The notes below the pieces were generated by a model. That model was given only the letters and a program-made list of their open reading frames with translations, did no database searches and was not told the origin of the DNA. This document shows, one piece after another, positions 42,478 to 54,231 of a DNA stretch of 64,000 bases. Source of the stretch: Symbiodinium natans (Eukaryota; Sar; Dinophyceae; Suessiales; Symbiodiniaceae); contig CAJNDS010002506.1 of assembly GCA_905221605.1 (NCBI GenBank), forward strand, positions 109,501-173,500, given 5' to 3'. Numbering within the stretch: the stretch's first letter is position 1; every line of letters starts with the position of its first letter. A program made the position numbers and the translations under genes.

Positions 42478-42664
42478 TACGGTTTAGGGGTCTTAGTTTT
42501 GGGGGTTTTAGGGTGTAGGCCTTTAGGGCTGAAGGTTTTCAGGGTTTCAGGCTTGGGGCTTAAAGTTGTACACAGTTAAGGTTTTAGGGTTTAAGGTTTT
42601 TGGAGTTTTATGGTTTTCGGGTTTTAGGGCTTAGGGATGCTCAGGGTTTCCGGGGTTTAGGGCT
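42478..42664 (+). repeat. Diverged TTTAGGG-like tract
   Basis: Units such as GGTTTAGGGG, TTTTAGGGTG and GGGCTTAGGG over ~190 bp. Downstream, 42665-43764 shows no supported gene. Confidence 0.8.
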
Positions 42665-43764
42665 TCGGGGGTGGGGGGACGCACGGGGCATGGTGGCCCG
42701 GTAGGGTTGGGCGGGTGGGGCCCCGAAGGCCTACAGGGTGACTTTTCAAGCTCCTGCACCAAACCGAAAACTCCGAACCCGAAGCAAAGACGAACAGCTG
42801 CGAAACAAGAAATCGGCTTTGGCATCCTCGCCTCTGAGCTTTCGTCCGGTGTTTCTCGCTACTTCACCTTTATGTTGCTGTAACTGCCCATGCTGTAAAG
42901 AAGCCACAAGTGAGGGCAGTTAACAGCCACAAGTGAAGCACTTGGTTTCGATGACCGCTTTGAAGGCTAAATTGCGAAACCAGGCGCACTAGATCATCCT
43001 GCTTGAACAACACGGCTTGGCACTGTGTAGTCTCATCATGTCAAAACACATGCTTATGGAATTCACGGCCTGTGGCTTCTCAAACTTGGTTGGGTATTGT
43101 CTCACACATAGCCAGTGATGCCCGGCTGTTCACAGCACGTTGTACGATGATGGCATTAGCAATCACTTTGCTCCAGGTTTGTCATGGTCTCATTTCGAAG
43201 ACTTTGTTAGGCTTAGGGCCAATCTTGTTTATGGTTTAGGATGGTTTAGGGTGGTTCTTTGACTTCGGAGTGTAGTTTGTACTTTCAGGCAGTTCTTTGA
43301 CCCTCGATTTGACTCAGCAACGCTGGCAAGGGTACTAGAAGAAGCAACACACACGCGCGAGACCGGAAAGACGCCACAAGCAAGCAGGACATCGAAACTA
43401 CGCGGATTATCGAGGAGCTCAGTGGGGGAAGCTAGGAGTCTGCAGGAGTCATGCAGGCACTTCAAGAGGCAAGAAGGAGTGGTCAGGGGTGCAAAACCAA
43501 ACATTCTCAACCGGAGGCATGTCATGAGAGCGTAATGTGTGGCACAAACCAATTACCGACGAATCTACAAAATTTGGCTTTGCTGTAAGTGGAGCGAATG
43601 TAACATGCGAGAACGGTCTGCATGAGACATGAGTTACGACTGTTACACTCGCTGCAGCGGAAATCGCACGTTATGCGTGTTTAGCGCCCAGCAACGAAAA
43701 GCTCAGGTCGGCGCTCTCCGCAGACCAGCCAGGTGCTGCCTCAAAAAGCAGTGTGGCAGCGCCA

Positions 43765-44121
<357 letters not shown>

Positions 44122-45145
44122 CACCATCATGTCTGACTCTAAGGCTGAGCAAACACTATATAAGCAAGCTCGGACGTTCAATGGCAAATGGAAGACTCCG
44201 ACAACAAGGCAGTAGGCTCAAGTACGTTACCCTGGCAGACACATGGGACATTGCGCTCTGCGTGCTCCGGTGCGCTCCGACGAACAATGGTTGCAAGTTT
44301 ATCACATCAGGCTGCAGTCCTGCATGATCAGCAACACTTGTCGTCACTTGCCATGGACATCCCGTCCACCAAGAAACGAATCGGAGAAGAGTTCTACCAG
44401 AAGCCCAAGATCTTGGAGACCCAAGAAGACAGAGAATACACACTAAATTCACATGAAATCATCATCATCATCAACCAGGCAAGAAAACAGGATGAAGGAA
44501 GGCGCGCAGTGCAACGAACAAGGCAACATGCTTCCTTCAATAGATGACGAAGAACTTCTTCATGTTACGCTCCTAGGCTCACCCAACAAGTTCCGGACAT
44601 CACCATGAATTTGAAAAGATCGCAGCAACACCACACGGGCAGACCGCTACCAAGTCGTAGAGGACTGCAAACGAAACGACCATGCCATGTCTTCATACCA
44701 CAGCAACATCGACAGACGATCCTACAAGACTAAAAAGAGGGCACGGGCATCGGCCAAACATTCCAAGATCTGCATCAGGACCAGATCACCTACCTGCTGC
44801 AGGAACGATTCCCCGATTTGTAAATTCGATTTGAAAAGCTTTGCGATAACACATACAGTCAGCCAAGCCGCACAGCATCAAGCAATGAAGAAAGGTGGGC
44901 TAAGATTTAATATGTCACATGCCGGCAAAACACGACATGACAGACGCGGAGGCCAAGGCAAATCACCACTCAGCAAAGAATCACGAGACCAGATGCGGAA
45001 GTGCAATCACCAAAGGGTGCCAGACATGATGACCAGCGCTTCGTCAGAACAGCCAATGAAGAAATGAAGACGATGAGGAGGTCATACGCAACAACGTCAA
45101 ATCAACACCGCAAGATGGCGCGGTGCAAGTACCCATGGACCTGAT
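44122..45145. other. A-rich stretch, possibly a decayed coding element
   Basis: The base composition differs from the surroundings (A-rich on the plus strand), and short frames such as 44188-44547 and 44687-45067 are basic (Lys/Arg/Gln-rich). This is typical of old retroelement gag remnants. No domain is recognised. Confidence 0.3.
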
Positions 45146-45781
45146 ATGGTACGAGATATGGTCATATGTATACATCTCAGTGCACGCGGTGTGCACTTTG
45201 GGTATGTACACAACACCAACCTAAAATTTGAAGCCCGGAACACCACCGCCCAAGCGGACATCATCGCCACCTTTTATCATACTTGGTGGACATCTCACGG
45301 GTGTACTGTTTCCTCAAGGCCGACTTTCCGTCTCGTGCCCTCAAAGTGCAGCGTGGCCAAGTTCATACACGACCGCCCAATACAGGCCACATCAACGACA
45401 GTGCCTTTTTACGAGTTCGTCCACCGAGAAGCTGCGGATGCCAATGGATGCCACCAATCAGAGCCAAAAGGACGCATCCCTAACCTTTACTTTGAATACT
45501 GTGGCAAAGATGTGGCCAAGGACAAGGTACGTGCGTGTGTGCGTGTGCGTCTGTGCCTGTGCGTGCAACATGTTGGGGGGAATGAAGCCTGTCATAGTGC
45601 CCAGCAGCCCAGCAGCCCAGCATGGCTAGCCATGCCATTCAGGCACCCGTGCCCCTGTGGGTCATGTATGGAATGCCACACGTCCGGGGCAGGCGCCATC
45701 CGTGCATCGATCCCCGGCGCAGACGCCATCGACAGCATTCCCCGGCTCCTTGCAGGCTGTCCCTGGCTTTCCGCATGTTGA
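45146..45781 (+). CDS. Unknown ORF, low support
   Basis: A 211-codon frame whose first ~125 codons look fairly protein-like. After about 45520 it runs into GT-rich sequence (GTGCGTGTGTGCGTG), where it looks non-coding. It may be one exon ending at AAG|GTACGTG (45527-45528), a good GT donor. No function is proposed. Confidence 0.25.
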   Translation: MVRDMVICIHLSARGVHFGYVHNTNLKFEARNTTAQADIIATFYHTWWTSHGCTVSSRPTFRLVPSKCSVAKFIHDRPIQATSTTVPFYEFVHREAADANGCHQSEPKGRIPNLYFEYCGKDVAKDKVRACVRVRLCLCVQHVGGNEACHSAQQPSSPAWLAMPFRHPCPCGSCMECHTSGAGAIRASIPGADAIDSIPRLLAGCPWLSAC

Positions 45782-46720
45782 GAAGGAATGCCAAATTTAT
45801 GATGTCTTGTGCTTGGCGATAGAGTCGGGAAGAGCTCCATCATGTGATCCGATGTCCGTACCAGGTGGCTGGAAGTGGGGTCGGTGGCTATCCGCAGGGG
45901 CATCAGGCAGGCTGTGAAGGGTCTTTTGAAGATTTTCAGACGTTTTTCATGGCAGGTCATGGCAAATTCGGCAGGCTACCCTCGGCAGGCGGTTGGGCCA
46001 TGTGTGGCGGTGTATTGCTCCGAATTTCTCCAAGCCGCACGCAATATTGTAACTTACGCTGATTTAGTGCTTTTCACTGTCCCCCGAATGCTCTCGCTTT
46101 CGCTCTCGTTTGATATCCGTGCGTTTCTGCGTCTCTCTTCGTTTTGCAACACGTTGTTTGCAGGTACAAATGCAAGGAGCTTGCCCAATGCCTGCAGGCT
46201 GGACAGATGGAGCTGTGATGCATGGTTTAGATATCCTAAAATGTGCCGCCGATGGAGGCCTTCGAAGCCCGCAGCAAGTTGTGAGACAAATTCCAAAAGG
46301 CTGGTGAATTGGGAACAGGCGCATCTCATGGGCAGGCTCTCTGGCCTTAGTACGATATATTCCAGCAGCCCATAACAGCCCCAACCACTTGCACATCCTT
46401 GCACTATGGGTTCCTGGAGTCACGGAAAAAGAACGTGCACAACAGCCCGACGTGGTGCCCCCCAGATGTCAAAATCGCTCTCTCGATGTTTCTTGTGGGC
46501 CTTGACGCCCTGCCCCAGACAATGGCGCATTGGCAGTGGTGCACGACGAGCCTTGACGACCCTCTCGGTTTTTCCATTTGCCCGAGACGCTCTCCCCGAG
46601 GTGCCGCGCGTGGGACGACATCCAAGACATCGCAAATAGTATGGGTTGGCCGCGCGGCGAGTGCCGAGTGCGTTCTTGCCTGGGTCCCGTGCACATGCCG
46701 TGGCCAGGTTGAGAGGCAGG
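45782..46720. other. Spacer without supported gene
   Basis: Short overlapping frames occur on both strands; none has a motif. Confidence 0.3.
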
Positions 46721-46810
46721 CTTGCATCATCTTGCATCATCTTGCATCATCTTGCATCATCTTGCATCATCTTGCATAATCTTGCATCATCTCGCATCAT
46801 CTCGCATCAT
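46721..46810 (+). repeat. Nine tandem copies of a 10-mer, CTTGCATCAT
   Basis: Exactly nine 10-bp units; variants are CTTGCATAAT (one) and CTCGCATCAT (two). Confidence 0.95.
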
Positions 46811-47698
46811 TGCGAAAGCATCGCGGGGGGATGCACTTTTTGCTGATTATTCCGACCTTGGTCTGGGACTTGTTCGCCGCGTGCACAGCCGTTCTGGGAT
46901 TTGCGTTTTGCCAGCGCATGATCATTGCGCTCCCGTCTCGGTTCAGAGTGCGCATGCAATACTGAAATGCAGAACACTGTGCTCTCTCGCTGTTTTAAGT
47001 GCCCATGGACTGTTCTTGAAGCGGTCGCTGTTTGGGGTGTATGCCGGCATGATGGACAGTGTGGTACAGCGCACAACTTGGTACACTGTCAAGAGACCCT
47101 AAATGCTTGCCCACTAATGCGAGAAGCGTTGAGAGATGCTGCACGACGTTTTGCCAATGGATGCTGAGACCGCAGAAAAAGCTCGCTTCGGTTTGGCCCA
47201 TTCTTAGCTTTGCGATGCAACTTAGCAGCTTTCAGGTGTCATGCTTTTCAGTGCCCATAACTGTGTAGTTTGGAAGAGTAATAAGAAGGTGCCAGAAGAT
47301 CTGAGTCGTGTGGTATGGTGGTAGTGCCTCCCAGTAGTGTCCTTCGAGCTAAGTTCATACAACAGGATCTTTACATCATGTGTGATGCTGGGTCAGAATG
47401 GTTTGGCTTGAGTACGACCTCATCACCTTTCATAGCATGAGGTTCTACTTCTCTTAGCTTAAGGTGCAGTTGTCGGGACTCCGCCCCGGGTTGTTGTGCA
47501 TCTGCTTCTTGGCGAGCTCTGAATGATTGAAGATCGGGCCCTCACGCTTATTGTGACATATTGTGGCACGCAGATAGGGCTTACTGCAGGTGGTTTTGCA
47601 TCAATTTGTCAAGCCATGGTAGCCGAAGCGTTACAGAACCGTCATTTCACCGTAATCTCCAACCAGGGTTTTGGCCTGGCATCTAGCCATTCCTCACC
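46811..47698. other. Spacer before the Rieske gene
   Basis: No gene recognised. The last ~150 bp may be 5' untranslated sequence of the oxygenase. Confidence 0.3.
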
Positions 47699-49504
47699 AT
47701 GGTGGCTGCTCCCCTGGTATCTGGCAGGCTGCCTACAAGCTCATCAGTTGTCCGTGCTCCCACTGCAGAGGTTTTTCGTGATGTGCCACCGTGCGAGCGA
47801 AGAAGTCGTGTCAGCCCAAGTGCGCTATGCGGTTGGCTGGGGATGGCGGTAGGCTTGGGCTGCCGGGACCACTGGCCAGCCCGGCGCCGCAGTTGCCTCC
47901 ATCCCTTGCATGGCAGGTCCGCCTCGCATGCCTCGCTTGGGAAGGACGTAATGGATGTAGAACCTGCCGCTCCCGAGTCCACTGCAGAAAAAGTTGATGA
48001 CCCGAAGCCGAGCTTCGATTGGACTCGACAGTGGTATCCCATCCTTCCAACATCAATGTTAAAAGCGAACGGCCCGGAACCTATCAAGCTCTTGGGCCGC
48101 GACTTGGTGCTTTGGAAGGATGGTGCTGGCGAGTGGCGTTGCACTGATGGGATTTGCCCACACAGACTGGCACCCTTGGCACATGGAAGAGTTACACCGG
48201 ATGGTCAACTCATGTGCCGTTTTCATGGCTGGACTTTCAATGGCGATGGTTCTTGTGTGAAGGTACCAATGGCAGAAGGTGACGCCAAAGCGGAGTCAAC
48301 ATTGATTGGCGCTTCTTGCAGCAAGCTTAAGTCGTATCCGACCAAGACGGTCAAGGGCTTAGTGTTTGTGTGGCCAAACAGCGACAGCGCGGAGGAGGCG
48401 TCCAAAACGGACCCCTTTGTTGCTGACGAGTTGGCGGACAGCCCGAACTGGAGTGTATTCGATGCACCTGCAAGCTGGAGGGTTTGGTTGGAACAAAGCT
48501 GGGATCCCAGCCATGCCCCGTTCTTGCATCAATATGCCCTTCCAAACTTTGCTCCGGAGCTTGCTTTTGCCATGGAGCCCTTTGAAGTCGAGGACCTTGG
48601 GGACGATGGACTCAGTGCTAGCCACGGAGGTTACATGCAAAGCAACAAGGGAATGAAAGCTTTCAGGCGCTTTGCTCCGCCGTGCGCAAACTCGACACAA
48701 TACTTGTACCCAGATGGCAGAACTATTGGATTCAATTTCTATTTCGTGCCTACGGAGCAAGGCAAAGTCAGGCAAATCACAACGTCCTACTTCGTTCCAG
48801 CTCCTACCGATACAGGAGAAGACAGTGGGTTGTCAGGAAACATGATGCAGATGTCAAAAGTTGTTCTGAAGGGGCGCACAGTTGGTAGCATAGATAAGGA
48901 GCGTACAAGCATTTTCAAGACTGTCAACCGGCGAATACGTAAAAGATGGCCTTTTCTGGATCAGATTGAGGAAGGTCTGAAAAGCTGGAAGTTGATGCAA
49001 GGTCTCATCGGAGACCAGGACAATACGGTTCTTTCATTCCAAGACTCTGTCGGACTGCCAGCAGTTCGTAGCGGATACTTGCGCAAACCTCGGTCGTCTG
49101 ATAAGTATGGCGGGCCACCAACGGAGTACCTCCTGGAAACGAACGCTGATGAGCTCGTCTCGCGCTTTGATTCCTGGGTAAGTGCTCGTGGAGGGGGTCC
49201 ATTCGGAGGCCAAGGCGGCAGCAACAGCAACAGCTCTCCAGGTGTGTTTGACCGCTGGGAAGCGCACACCTGCTTCAGCAAGGATGCACAAGCGGCCTTG
49301 GCCTTTTTATCTGGTACGGCTGACTGCTTGGAAAGTCGAGTGCTGCCCACATGTTTGGTGATGGCCGCGCTTTGCATGGTCTGTGGACTGACCCGCGTCG
49401 CGGGGCTCCCAACTGTAGCTGCTGCGGCGGCCATCATTGCAAAGACTCGACTGCGAAAGCATGCGCAAGGCAGGTGTGTAAGGCCCAAACTGGCCTTCAA
49501 ATAA
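47699..49504 (+). CDS. Rieske iron-sulfur oxygenase, pheophorbide a oxygenase/TIC55-like
   Basis: A 601-aa protein from ATG 47699 in a strong context (CACCATGG). Residues ~108-230 form a Rieske domain with the 2Fe-2S ligands Cys153/His155 (CPHRL) and Cys173/His176 (CRFHGW). Residues 265-277 carry the mononuclear iron site E-x3-D-x2-H-x4-H (Asp269, His272, His277). The C-terminus has two hydrophobic segments within about residues 545-585 and a basic end, as in the PAO/TIC55/chlorophyllide-a-oxygenase group, which is anchored in plastid membranes. The first ~100 residues lack homology signs and are Ser/Arg-rich with a hydrophobic patch, consistent with a plastid targeting leader. Family members use O2 and ferredoxin-derived electrons, often on chlorophyll breakdown products; the exact substrate cannot be told. 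No intron is needed to read it. Confidence 0.9.
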   Translation: MVAAPLVSGRLPTSSSVVRAPTAEVFRDVPPCERRSRVSPSALCGWLGMAVGLGCRDHWPARRRSCLHPLHGRSASHASLGKDVMDVEPAAPESTAEKVDDPKPSFDWTRQWYPILPTSMLKANGPEPIKLLGRDLVLWKDGAGEWRCTDGICPHRLAPLAHGRVTPDGQLMCRFHGWTFNGDGSCVKVPMAEGDAKAESTLIGASCSKLKSYPTKTVKGLVFVWPNSDSAEEASKTDPFVADELADSPNWSVFDAPASWRVWLEQSWDPSHAPFLHQYALPNFAPELAFAMEPFEVEDLGDDGLSASHGGYMQSNKGMKAFRRFAPPCANSTQYLYPDGRTIGFNFYFVPTEQGKVRQITTSYFVPAPTDTGEDSGLSGNMMQMSKVVLKGRTVGSIDKERTSIFKTVNRRIRKRWPFLDQIEEGLKSWKLMQGLIGDQDNTVLSFQDSVGLPAVRSGYLRKPRSSDKYGGPPTEYLLETNADELVSRFDSWVSARGGGPFGGQGGSNSNSSPGVFDRWEAHTCFSKDAQAALAFLSGTADCLESRVLPTCLVMAALCMVCGLTRVAGLPTVAAAAAIIAKTRLRKHAQGRCVRPKLAFK

Positions 49505-51429
49505 GCTCCATTGGCAAGCTGCTTCGTTGGTGCTGTAAGAGTGTACTGAACTGTAGTGACTACTGTAGTGCCTTCAAGAACCGAGCGCAAGCCCCAGAGG
49601 CTTCCTCACTGGTCTCCCTCCTGCGCCCGGGCTGCCGCTGCGCAAGCTGTGGGAGTGAGGTCCCTGCGGAGTCTGTAGAGTCTGAGCACCGGCTTCCGGT
49701 CTCGACAGATCAAGGCGGCGGAGCCTGTTCTCGACAGAGGGGGTAGTAACTGGTACGCCATAAATTCATGAGCTTTCTGCCATAGTTACAGACCATCCTT
49801 GCAACTGATGACTCGCTATTGCCAGATGATGTGAGAAATCATGCTGGATTTAGAAGCCACCTTGTCTGCAGCATCGTTTTATGAATCTGGCCCTGGAAAT
49901 CTGAGGTGTCTGTTGCTTTTCTTCATCCTTTCAGCTTTTGACTGAGAAAGGTGCCTTACCAACAGCAAGGGACTGCAACTTGCAGTTTTCACACACACGG
50001 CCCTTTCGGCATTCAGAGCCGCTACGTTCTTCCTACCTAAGCAAGGCCGTGTTTCCAGCAAAGACCTGCTTTATTCAACAATAATAGTAGTCATAACAAT
50101 CAAAATCATAATAATAATCATAATAATGTTCATAATAATAATAGTCATAATAATACTAGTCATTGCCATGACGGCCTCCAGCTCCGAGCCTGAGAGCATC
50201 GCCTCCCTGGAGAGGCCCGTGGCCAGGGGCCTGTCACTCCAAGTATCTTGTTGAGATGGCACAAAGAGGGGGTTTACAAACGTAGAGGGACCTTTAATCT
50301 AGACCCCAAAGAGATTCGGATCCCCTTGCAATAGGGACCCCAAAAAAAAGGTACCCCTATTTTCGGAAACCCCCCAAAAGCCTGCCAGGATATGGAATGC
50401 CGAGAAGTCGGAGTTGGAGCGTTCGCAGAGAGTACTGCAGCAGCTCAGGGCCATACTGCTTCCGCTGCAGCAGAGGCAGCGCATCCCTCCGTGTGCGCGA
50501 AGCCCTCCAAGCTTGAGCTCTTGATTGAGTTGATGAATCTGCATCTGCTTGTGCCACATCTCTGGCTTAACAGGTTTAGGTTATGGTCGCAAGCATAGAA
50601 CAGCTGGAATATGGTCGACGCAATTATCAGAGTCTTTCCTGTGTTCATCCGCAGTGAGAAAGTACTGGCACGGCTTGGCATCCCTCTTCCTGCACCAAGA
50701 AGTAGTGGCGAAGATAATGCCTGGTACATGCTCCAGAACACGCGGTGCGACATGTTCTGGAGATGCTGAAATGCCATGGCTCATGCAACTCCCTTGGGGG
50801 ACTTGCCAAGTGCATCAGGCAAAGTTTCCTCCACGGCACGCTGTGCGGATGCAGCGGGGTCACGGGGATGTTGCTCAGAGGGGTCTTTTCTTACAATTTG
50901 TGAGACACGCTCCAGCAACAGGAAGTTTACAGTCTACAGGAGCATGAACAAGCGCTTCTCAAGAATAGGCAAAAATACTATTGATATCGCTAGGTGCATG
51001 AGCACATCTCTGCTTTGCACTTAAAGGGCACAAGCTATATTGCATGAGAATTACGTGATCCGAGTAAGGATAATAACGGACAGTCCTTGTCTAAAATGAA
51101 CCTCACATGTGAAAATGATATATCTTCTTGTACACCTGTTACCGACCGATTGCTCTATCTGTCTGTATTGAACTAGACACTTGAGCTGCCTTTGCAGGCC
51201 AATGGGTTTGCTCCTCGACGCCTGTTCTTTCACGGCCCAGCACCTGCCTGCTGGCCGGGTGGACTATGCAGAACGATCAACGGTGCACAGCAAGTAAAGC
51301 GTAGTAAAGCGTATGTTTGTGTGGTGAAGGGAACTGAGAAGTGAGACATGGACAGGCAGAGATCCACGGCAACTTAGAGAGGCGGCTACATGGCTTCAAG
51401 GCAGCGCGGCGGGGTGCTTTTTGCCGTTC
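49505..51429. other. Spacer with small AT-rich repeat
   Basis: No gene recognised. 50080-50165 is a CATAATAAT-type A/T-rich tract. Confidence 0.35.
50080..50165 (+). repeat. Imperfect CATAATAAT microsatellite
   Basis: Repeated ATAATAATAGTCATAATAAT-like units over ~85 bp. Confidence 0.85.
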
Positions 51430-54231
51430 ATGAAGTGCCTCTTCGTTCCCTCGCATTCTTATTTCGAGTTGCTCCAAGCTTTGAGCGTGTTGCGCTGGCG
51501 GCCCGAAAGTCTTTGCAACATGTCTCATGTGCCTCATGGGCAGGAGCAGGGCAGCAGCATACTACGACGTACTACGACGTACTACGACATACTACGACAT
51601 ACTACGACATACTACGACATAGCGCAGCCATCAAGCAAGAGCTTCAACACAGCATTGAGAGTCACTGGTGAGGTGCATCTAAGCTCTGCCGAAATGCTGC
51701 GCGGGCCTATCGGCAAGAGCCATGTTGGACCTGCTGTGATGCGAAGATGTCGCCCTGTTAACATGCTGGCGGCTGCGATGTTGACGCTTTATATTTGGAT
51801 ATGTCAGGGGTCGGCGACCTGCTTCTTAGCAGGGTCATGTTTCACTATGGAGAACATGGAAAGGATGTTTGATCCTCCTGCAACCTCTGATCCCGTGCAT
51901 GACGCCCGAAGCGAGGGGTACTCGAGAGAGTTAAATGTACCTGGATCCGGGTACCGTGCAGTTTTAGTCGGAAGCACCGTCCTCATTACCTTTACTCTCG
52001 CAAAGCGAAGCCGCATGTTGCGCAGAGCCATGTTTGTTGCAAGGAGAAAGGTGGCACAGTACAGCCCACGATGCATAGGCCGACTTCTTGATTCTACACC
52101 GAGCTTTCTAAACTGGAGGCCACCACCTCGGCTAAGGTTTGGTGTAAGCCTTGGAACTTCACCTGTGCAGAGCATGGACAGCTCCCCTGGCGCCCCCACT
52201 TCTCCGTCTCCTTCCAGTTTCATTTCCGTTACCAGGTCAGTATCCATGCCGACAGTGCGTGGACGAAGATCACTTCTCCTGCCTGTTGTCAACCGGCGCG
52301 CAAAAACTTGCCAGGCATCCGTGCTGTCCCAAGTTGCAGCTTCTGTAGCTGCGACTGGTTCAGATGAACCGGAACAGGAGCCCGCTTCACAAAACTCCTC
52401 TTTGCAGGTCTCTCATCAGCTCGGAGAGGTATTTGATGCATGCACTTCCCCGGGGAGGTGTCTGTGCCTAGCTCATTTCGAGCGTGTGGTTGACCTCTTG
52501 AACGAGAGGTTCGATGTCAGGTTTCAGTCCTTCGACGTGAGAAGACTCTGGAACATGATTTGTGTGACAGGGCAAGATGAAGTTGGTCGTGAAGCCTTTG
52601 TGAGCCAGATGGGTACTCTCCTGGCCGCATTGTCGTCTTCCAAGGGCCTCTCCCTTGCACAGTTGAGGATCATCATGAGAACGGCGTTTGAGCGCTTTGA
52701 TACGGATTCAGATGGGAGCATAACCCAAGTCGAGTTTGCAGCAGCGTTGTCCAGCTGCGACATCCACCTGCAAAGCAGCGAGGTAGCTGTGCTGCTGAAG
52801 TTCTTGTCGCCAAGTTCCACAGACGACACCGTCGCTGTTTCCCGAGAAGACTTAGAAGCAAAGACTTCTCCGTCGAGCCTGGAGGACATGGTGCTTGAGA
52901 AGTGTGTTTTTTTTGTTTTCCGTCTTGGATCTTCGAAAGGTGATTGTATAGACATTTGTAAGCTCGTTCTGTCTCGTTCTGTTTGGGTGAAGGAGCAATT
53001 CCAAGCAGCATTTCAGGGAGCAAGCAAGAACTTGGCGGAAGCTACAGGATGGAATGGCGCCGTGAAGATGGCAGGGCGGGTCCTGGCTGTTTTCGAAGAG
53101 CCCCTGAGTCCGAAGAGCCAGCTGTACCGCGTGATTGCTGCAATCGTTGGAAAGGATGTTTCAAGTGAGATGTTCGCTGACACAAGTGAGCTGCTAACCA
53201 CCCTAGCAAGCATAGTGCTTGTGCTGCACGCCCATGACCACGGAGCGCAGATGTTGCCAGCTGAGTGGATGGATCAGCTCAAAAGCGTTGCGGATGACCT
53301 CACTGCCTCGTTCAATGACCTTTTTGACTCGGGGCCCATGGGCCCCGTACTGCTTTCAGGAGTCCTCGGAGCCTTCAAAGCACTACGAACTCAGGAGCCA
53401 GTGTCCTTAAGTGAGAAGGAAGCCTTACTCTTTGCCCGCACCTTCCACACAAAGGGTTGCTCTATGCCTCTCTTTCAGAAGCTACTGGCTTGTGGACACT
53501 GCCAATGGACCTCGGCTTCAGAAGGGGACCTCCTGCAAGACTCGGCTCGTCAGGAGGTTCAGGTTCTTGTGCGTGGAGAGGTCCAAAGGTGCAGTGAGGG
53601 CCAGTGCATGGCTGTACAACCCGGCGAGGTCATCAAAGGGTGCAGAGATGGAGAAGTGGTGGTTGCTTCCAGCAATGCAGACTATGCTACTCTGGATGCT
53701 GAAAAGCTGGCTCAGTGTGTTCAGAACTCGACCGACACTCTCCTTGTCGAATTAGTCAAGGAGATCCTGCTTGATGCTGGCATCGAACGAACGGTGGAAT
53801 GTGACGTGGACACCCCTCCCTTGGATGTACCTGCAAGCCCTGAAAGCTCCACATCTGGATGGCTCTCACCATTTGCAGCTGCTCTGCGGGTTCAGGCCAA
53901 GCGTAAGGGTTTTTCGGTGTGCAGTGAAGTCACCGACGGTTTGAACCACATTCTGTCGCAAGAGGACATCACCTTGCCGGCAAAGTTAGAGAGATGTCGT
54001 GCACTGGTTTTGGACAATGCCGATGTTTTCGTTGAGAGCCTCGAGGCGCTCGTCGACATAACAGGAGCTTGCTCTGCACTCCTTGCCTTTTGGACCCAAT
54101 CTTCAGCTCCCACACCGGAGCACCTTCTGCAGCTTGCTCCAATTATGATTCTCCTGAGCCTCGTCGCCGTGCATTCCGCGCGCCGTGGCGCAGCTTCTGG
54201 CTTTAGCCCGGCGGACGCGGCAAGCCCGTAG
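51430..54231 (+). CDS. EF-hand membrane protein with cNMP-binding-like segment
   Basis: The open frame is 933 codons from ATG 51430; later candidate starts are 51694, 51739 and 51763. The first ~90 codons are crossed by a 10-bp repeat and look doubtful, so the later ATGs, just before a hydrophobic segment (NMLAAAMLTLYIWIC), are attractive as a signal or anchor start. A second hydrophobic stretch lies near residues 175-188. One canonical EF-hand loop, DTDSDGSITQVEF, at 52699 (~residue 424) has all Ca2+ ligands. A segment near 53560-53730 resembles a cyclic-nucleotide-binding fold (VQVLVRGEVQRC, VQPGEVIKG). The C-terminus has a hydrophobic helix (APIMILLSLVAV). A T-rich 87-bp stretch (52906-52992) looks like an in-frame intron. 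It is probably a Ca2+-responsive membrane protein; the family is unknown. Confidence 0.75.
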   Translation: MKCLFVPSHSYFELLQALSVLRWRPESLCNMSHVPHGQEQGSSILRRTTTYYDILRHTTTYYDIAQPSSKSFNTALRVTGEVHLSSAEMLRGPIGKSHVGPAVMRRCRPVNMLAAAMLTLYIWICQGSATCFLAGSCFTMENMERMFDPPATSDPVHDARSEGYSRELNVPGSGYRAVLVGSTVLITFTLAKRSRMLRRAMFVARRKVAQYSPRCIGRLLDSTPSFLNWRPPPRLRFGVSLGTSPVQSMDSSPGAPTSPSPSSFISVTRSVSMPTVRGRRSLLLPVVNRRAKTCQASVLSQVAASVAATGSDEPEQEPASQNSSLQVSHQLGEVFDACTSPGRCLCLAHFERVVDLLNERFDVRFQSFDVRRLWNMICVTGQDEVGREAFVSQMGTLLAALSSSKGLSLAQLRIIMRTAFERFDTDSDGSITQVEFAAALSSCDIHLQSSEVAVLLKFLSPSSTDDTVAVSREDLEAKTSPSSLEDMVLEKCVFFVFRLGSSKGDCIDICKLVLSRSVWVKEQFQAAFQGASKNLAEATGWNGAVKMAGRVLAVFEEPLSPKSQLYRVIAAIVGKDVSSEMFADTSELLTTLASIVLVLHAHDHGAQMLPAEWMDQLKSVADDLTASFNDLFDSGPMGPVLLSGVLGAFKALRTQEPVSLSEKEALLFARTFHTKGCSMPLFQKLLACGHCQWTSASEGDLLQDSARQEVQVLVRGEVQRCSEGQCMAVQPGEVIKGCRDGEVVVASSNADYATLDAEKLAQCVQNSTDTLLVELVKEILLDAGIERTVECDVDTPPLDVPASPESSTSGWLSPFAAALRVQAKRKGFSVCSEVTDGLNHILSQEDITLPAKLERCRALVLDNADVFVESLEALVDITGACSALLAFWTQSSAPTPEHLLQLAPIMILLSLVAVHSARRGAASGFSPADAASP
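51561..51620 (+). repeat. Six tandem copies of a 10-mer, ACTACGACRT
   Basis: Two ACTACGACGT copies followed by four ACTACGACAT. It lies in the doubtful 5' part of the EF-hand ORF and keeps three frames open. Confidence 0.95.

Noticed and set aside
46721-46810. CRISPR-like array
   Set aside because: The units are 10 bp with no spacers; it is a plain minisatellite in a eukaryotic genome.
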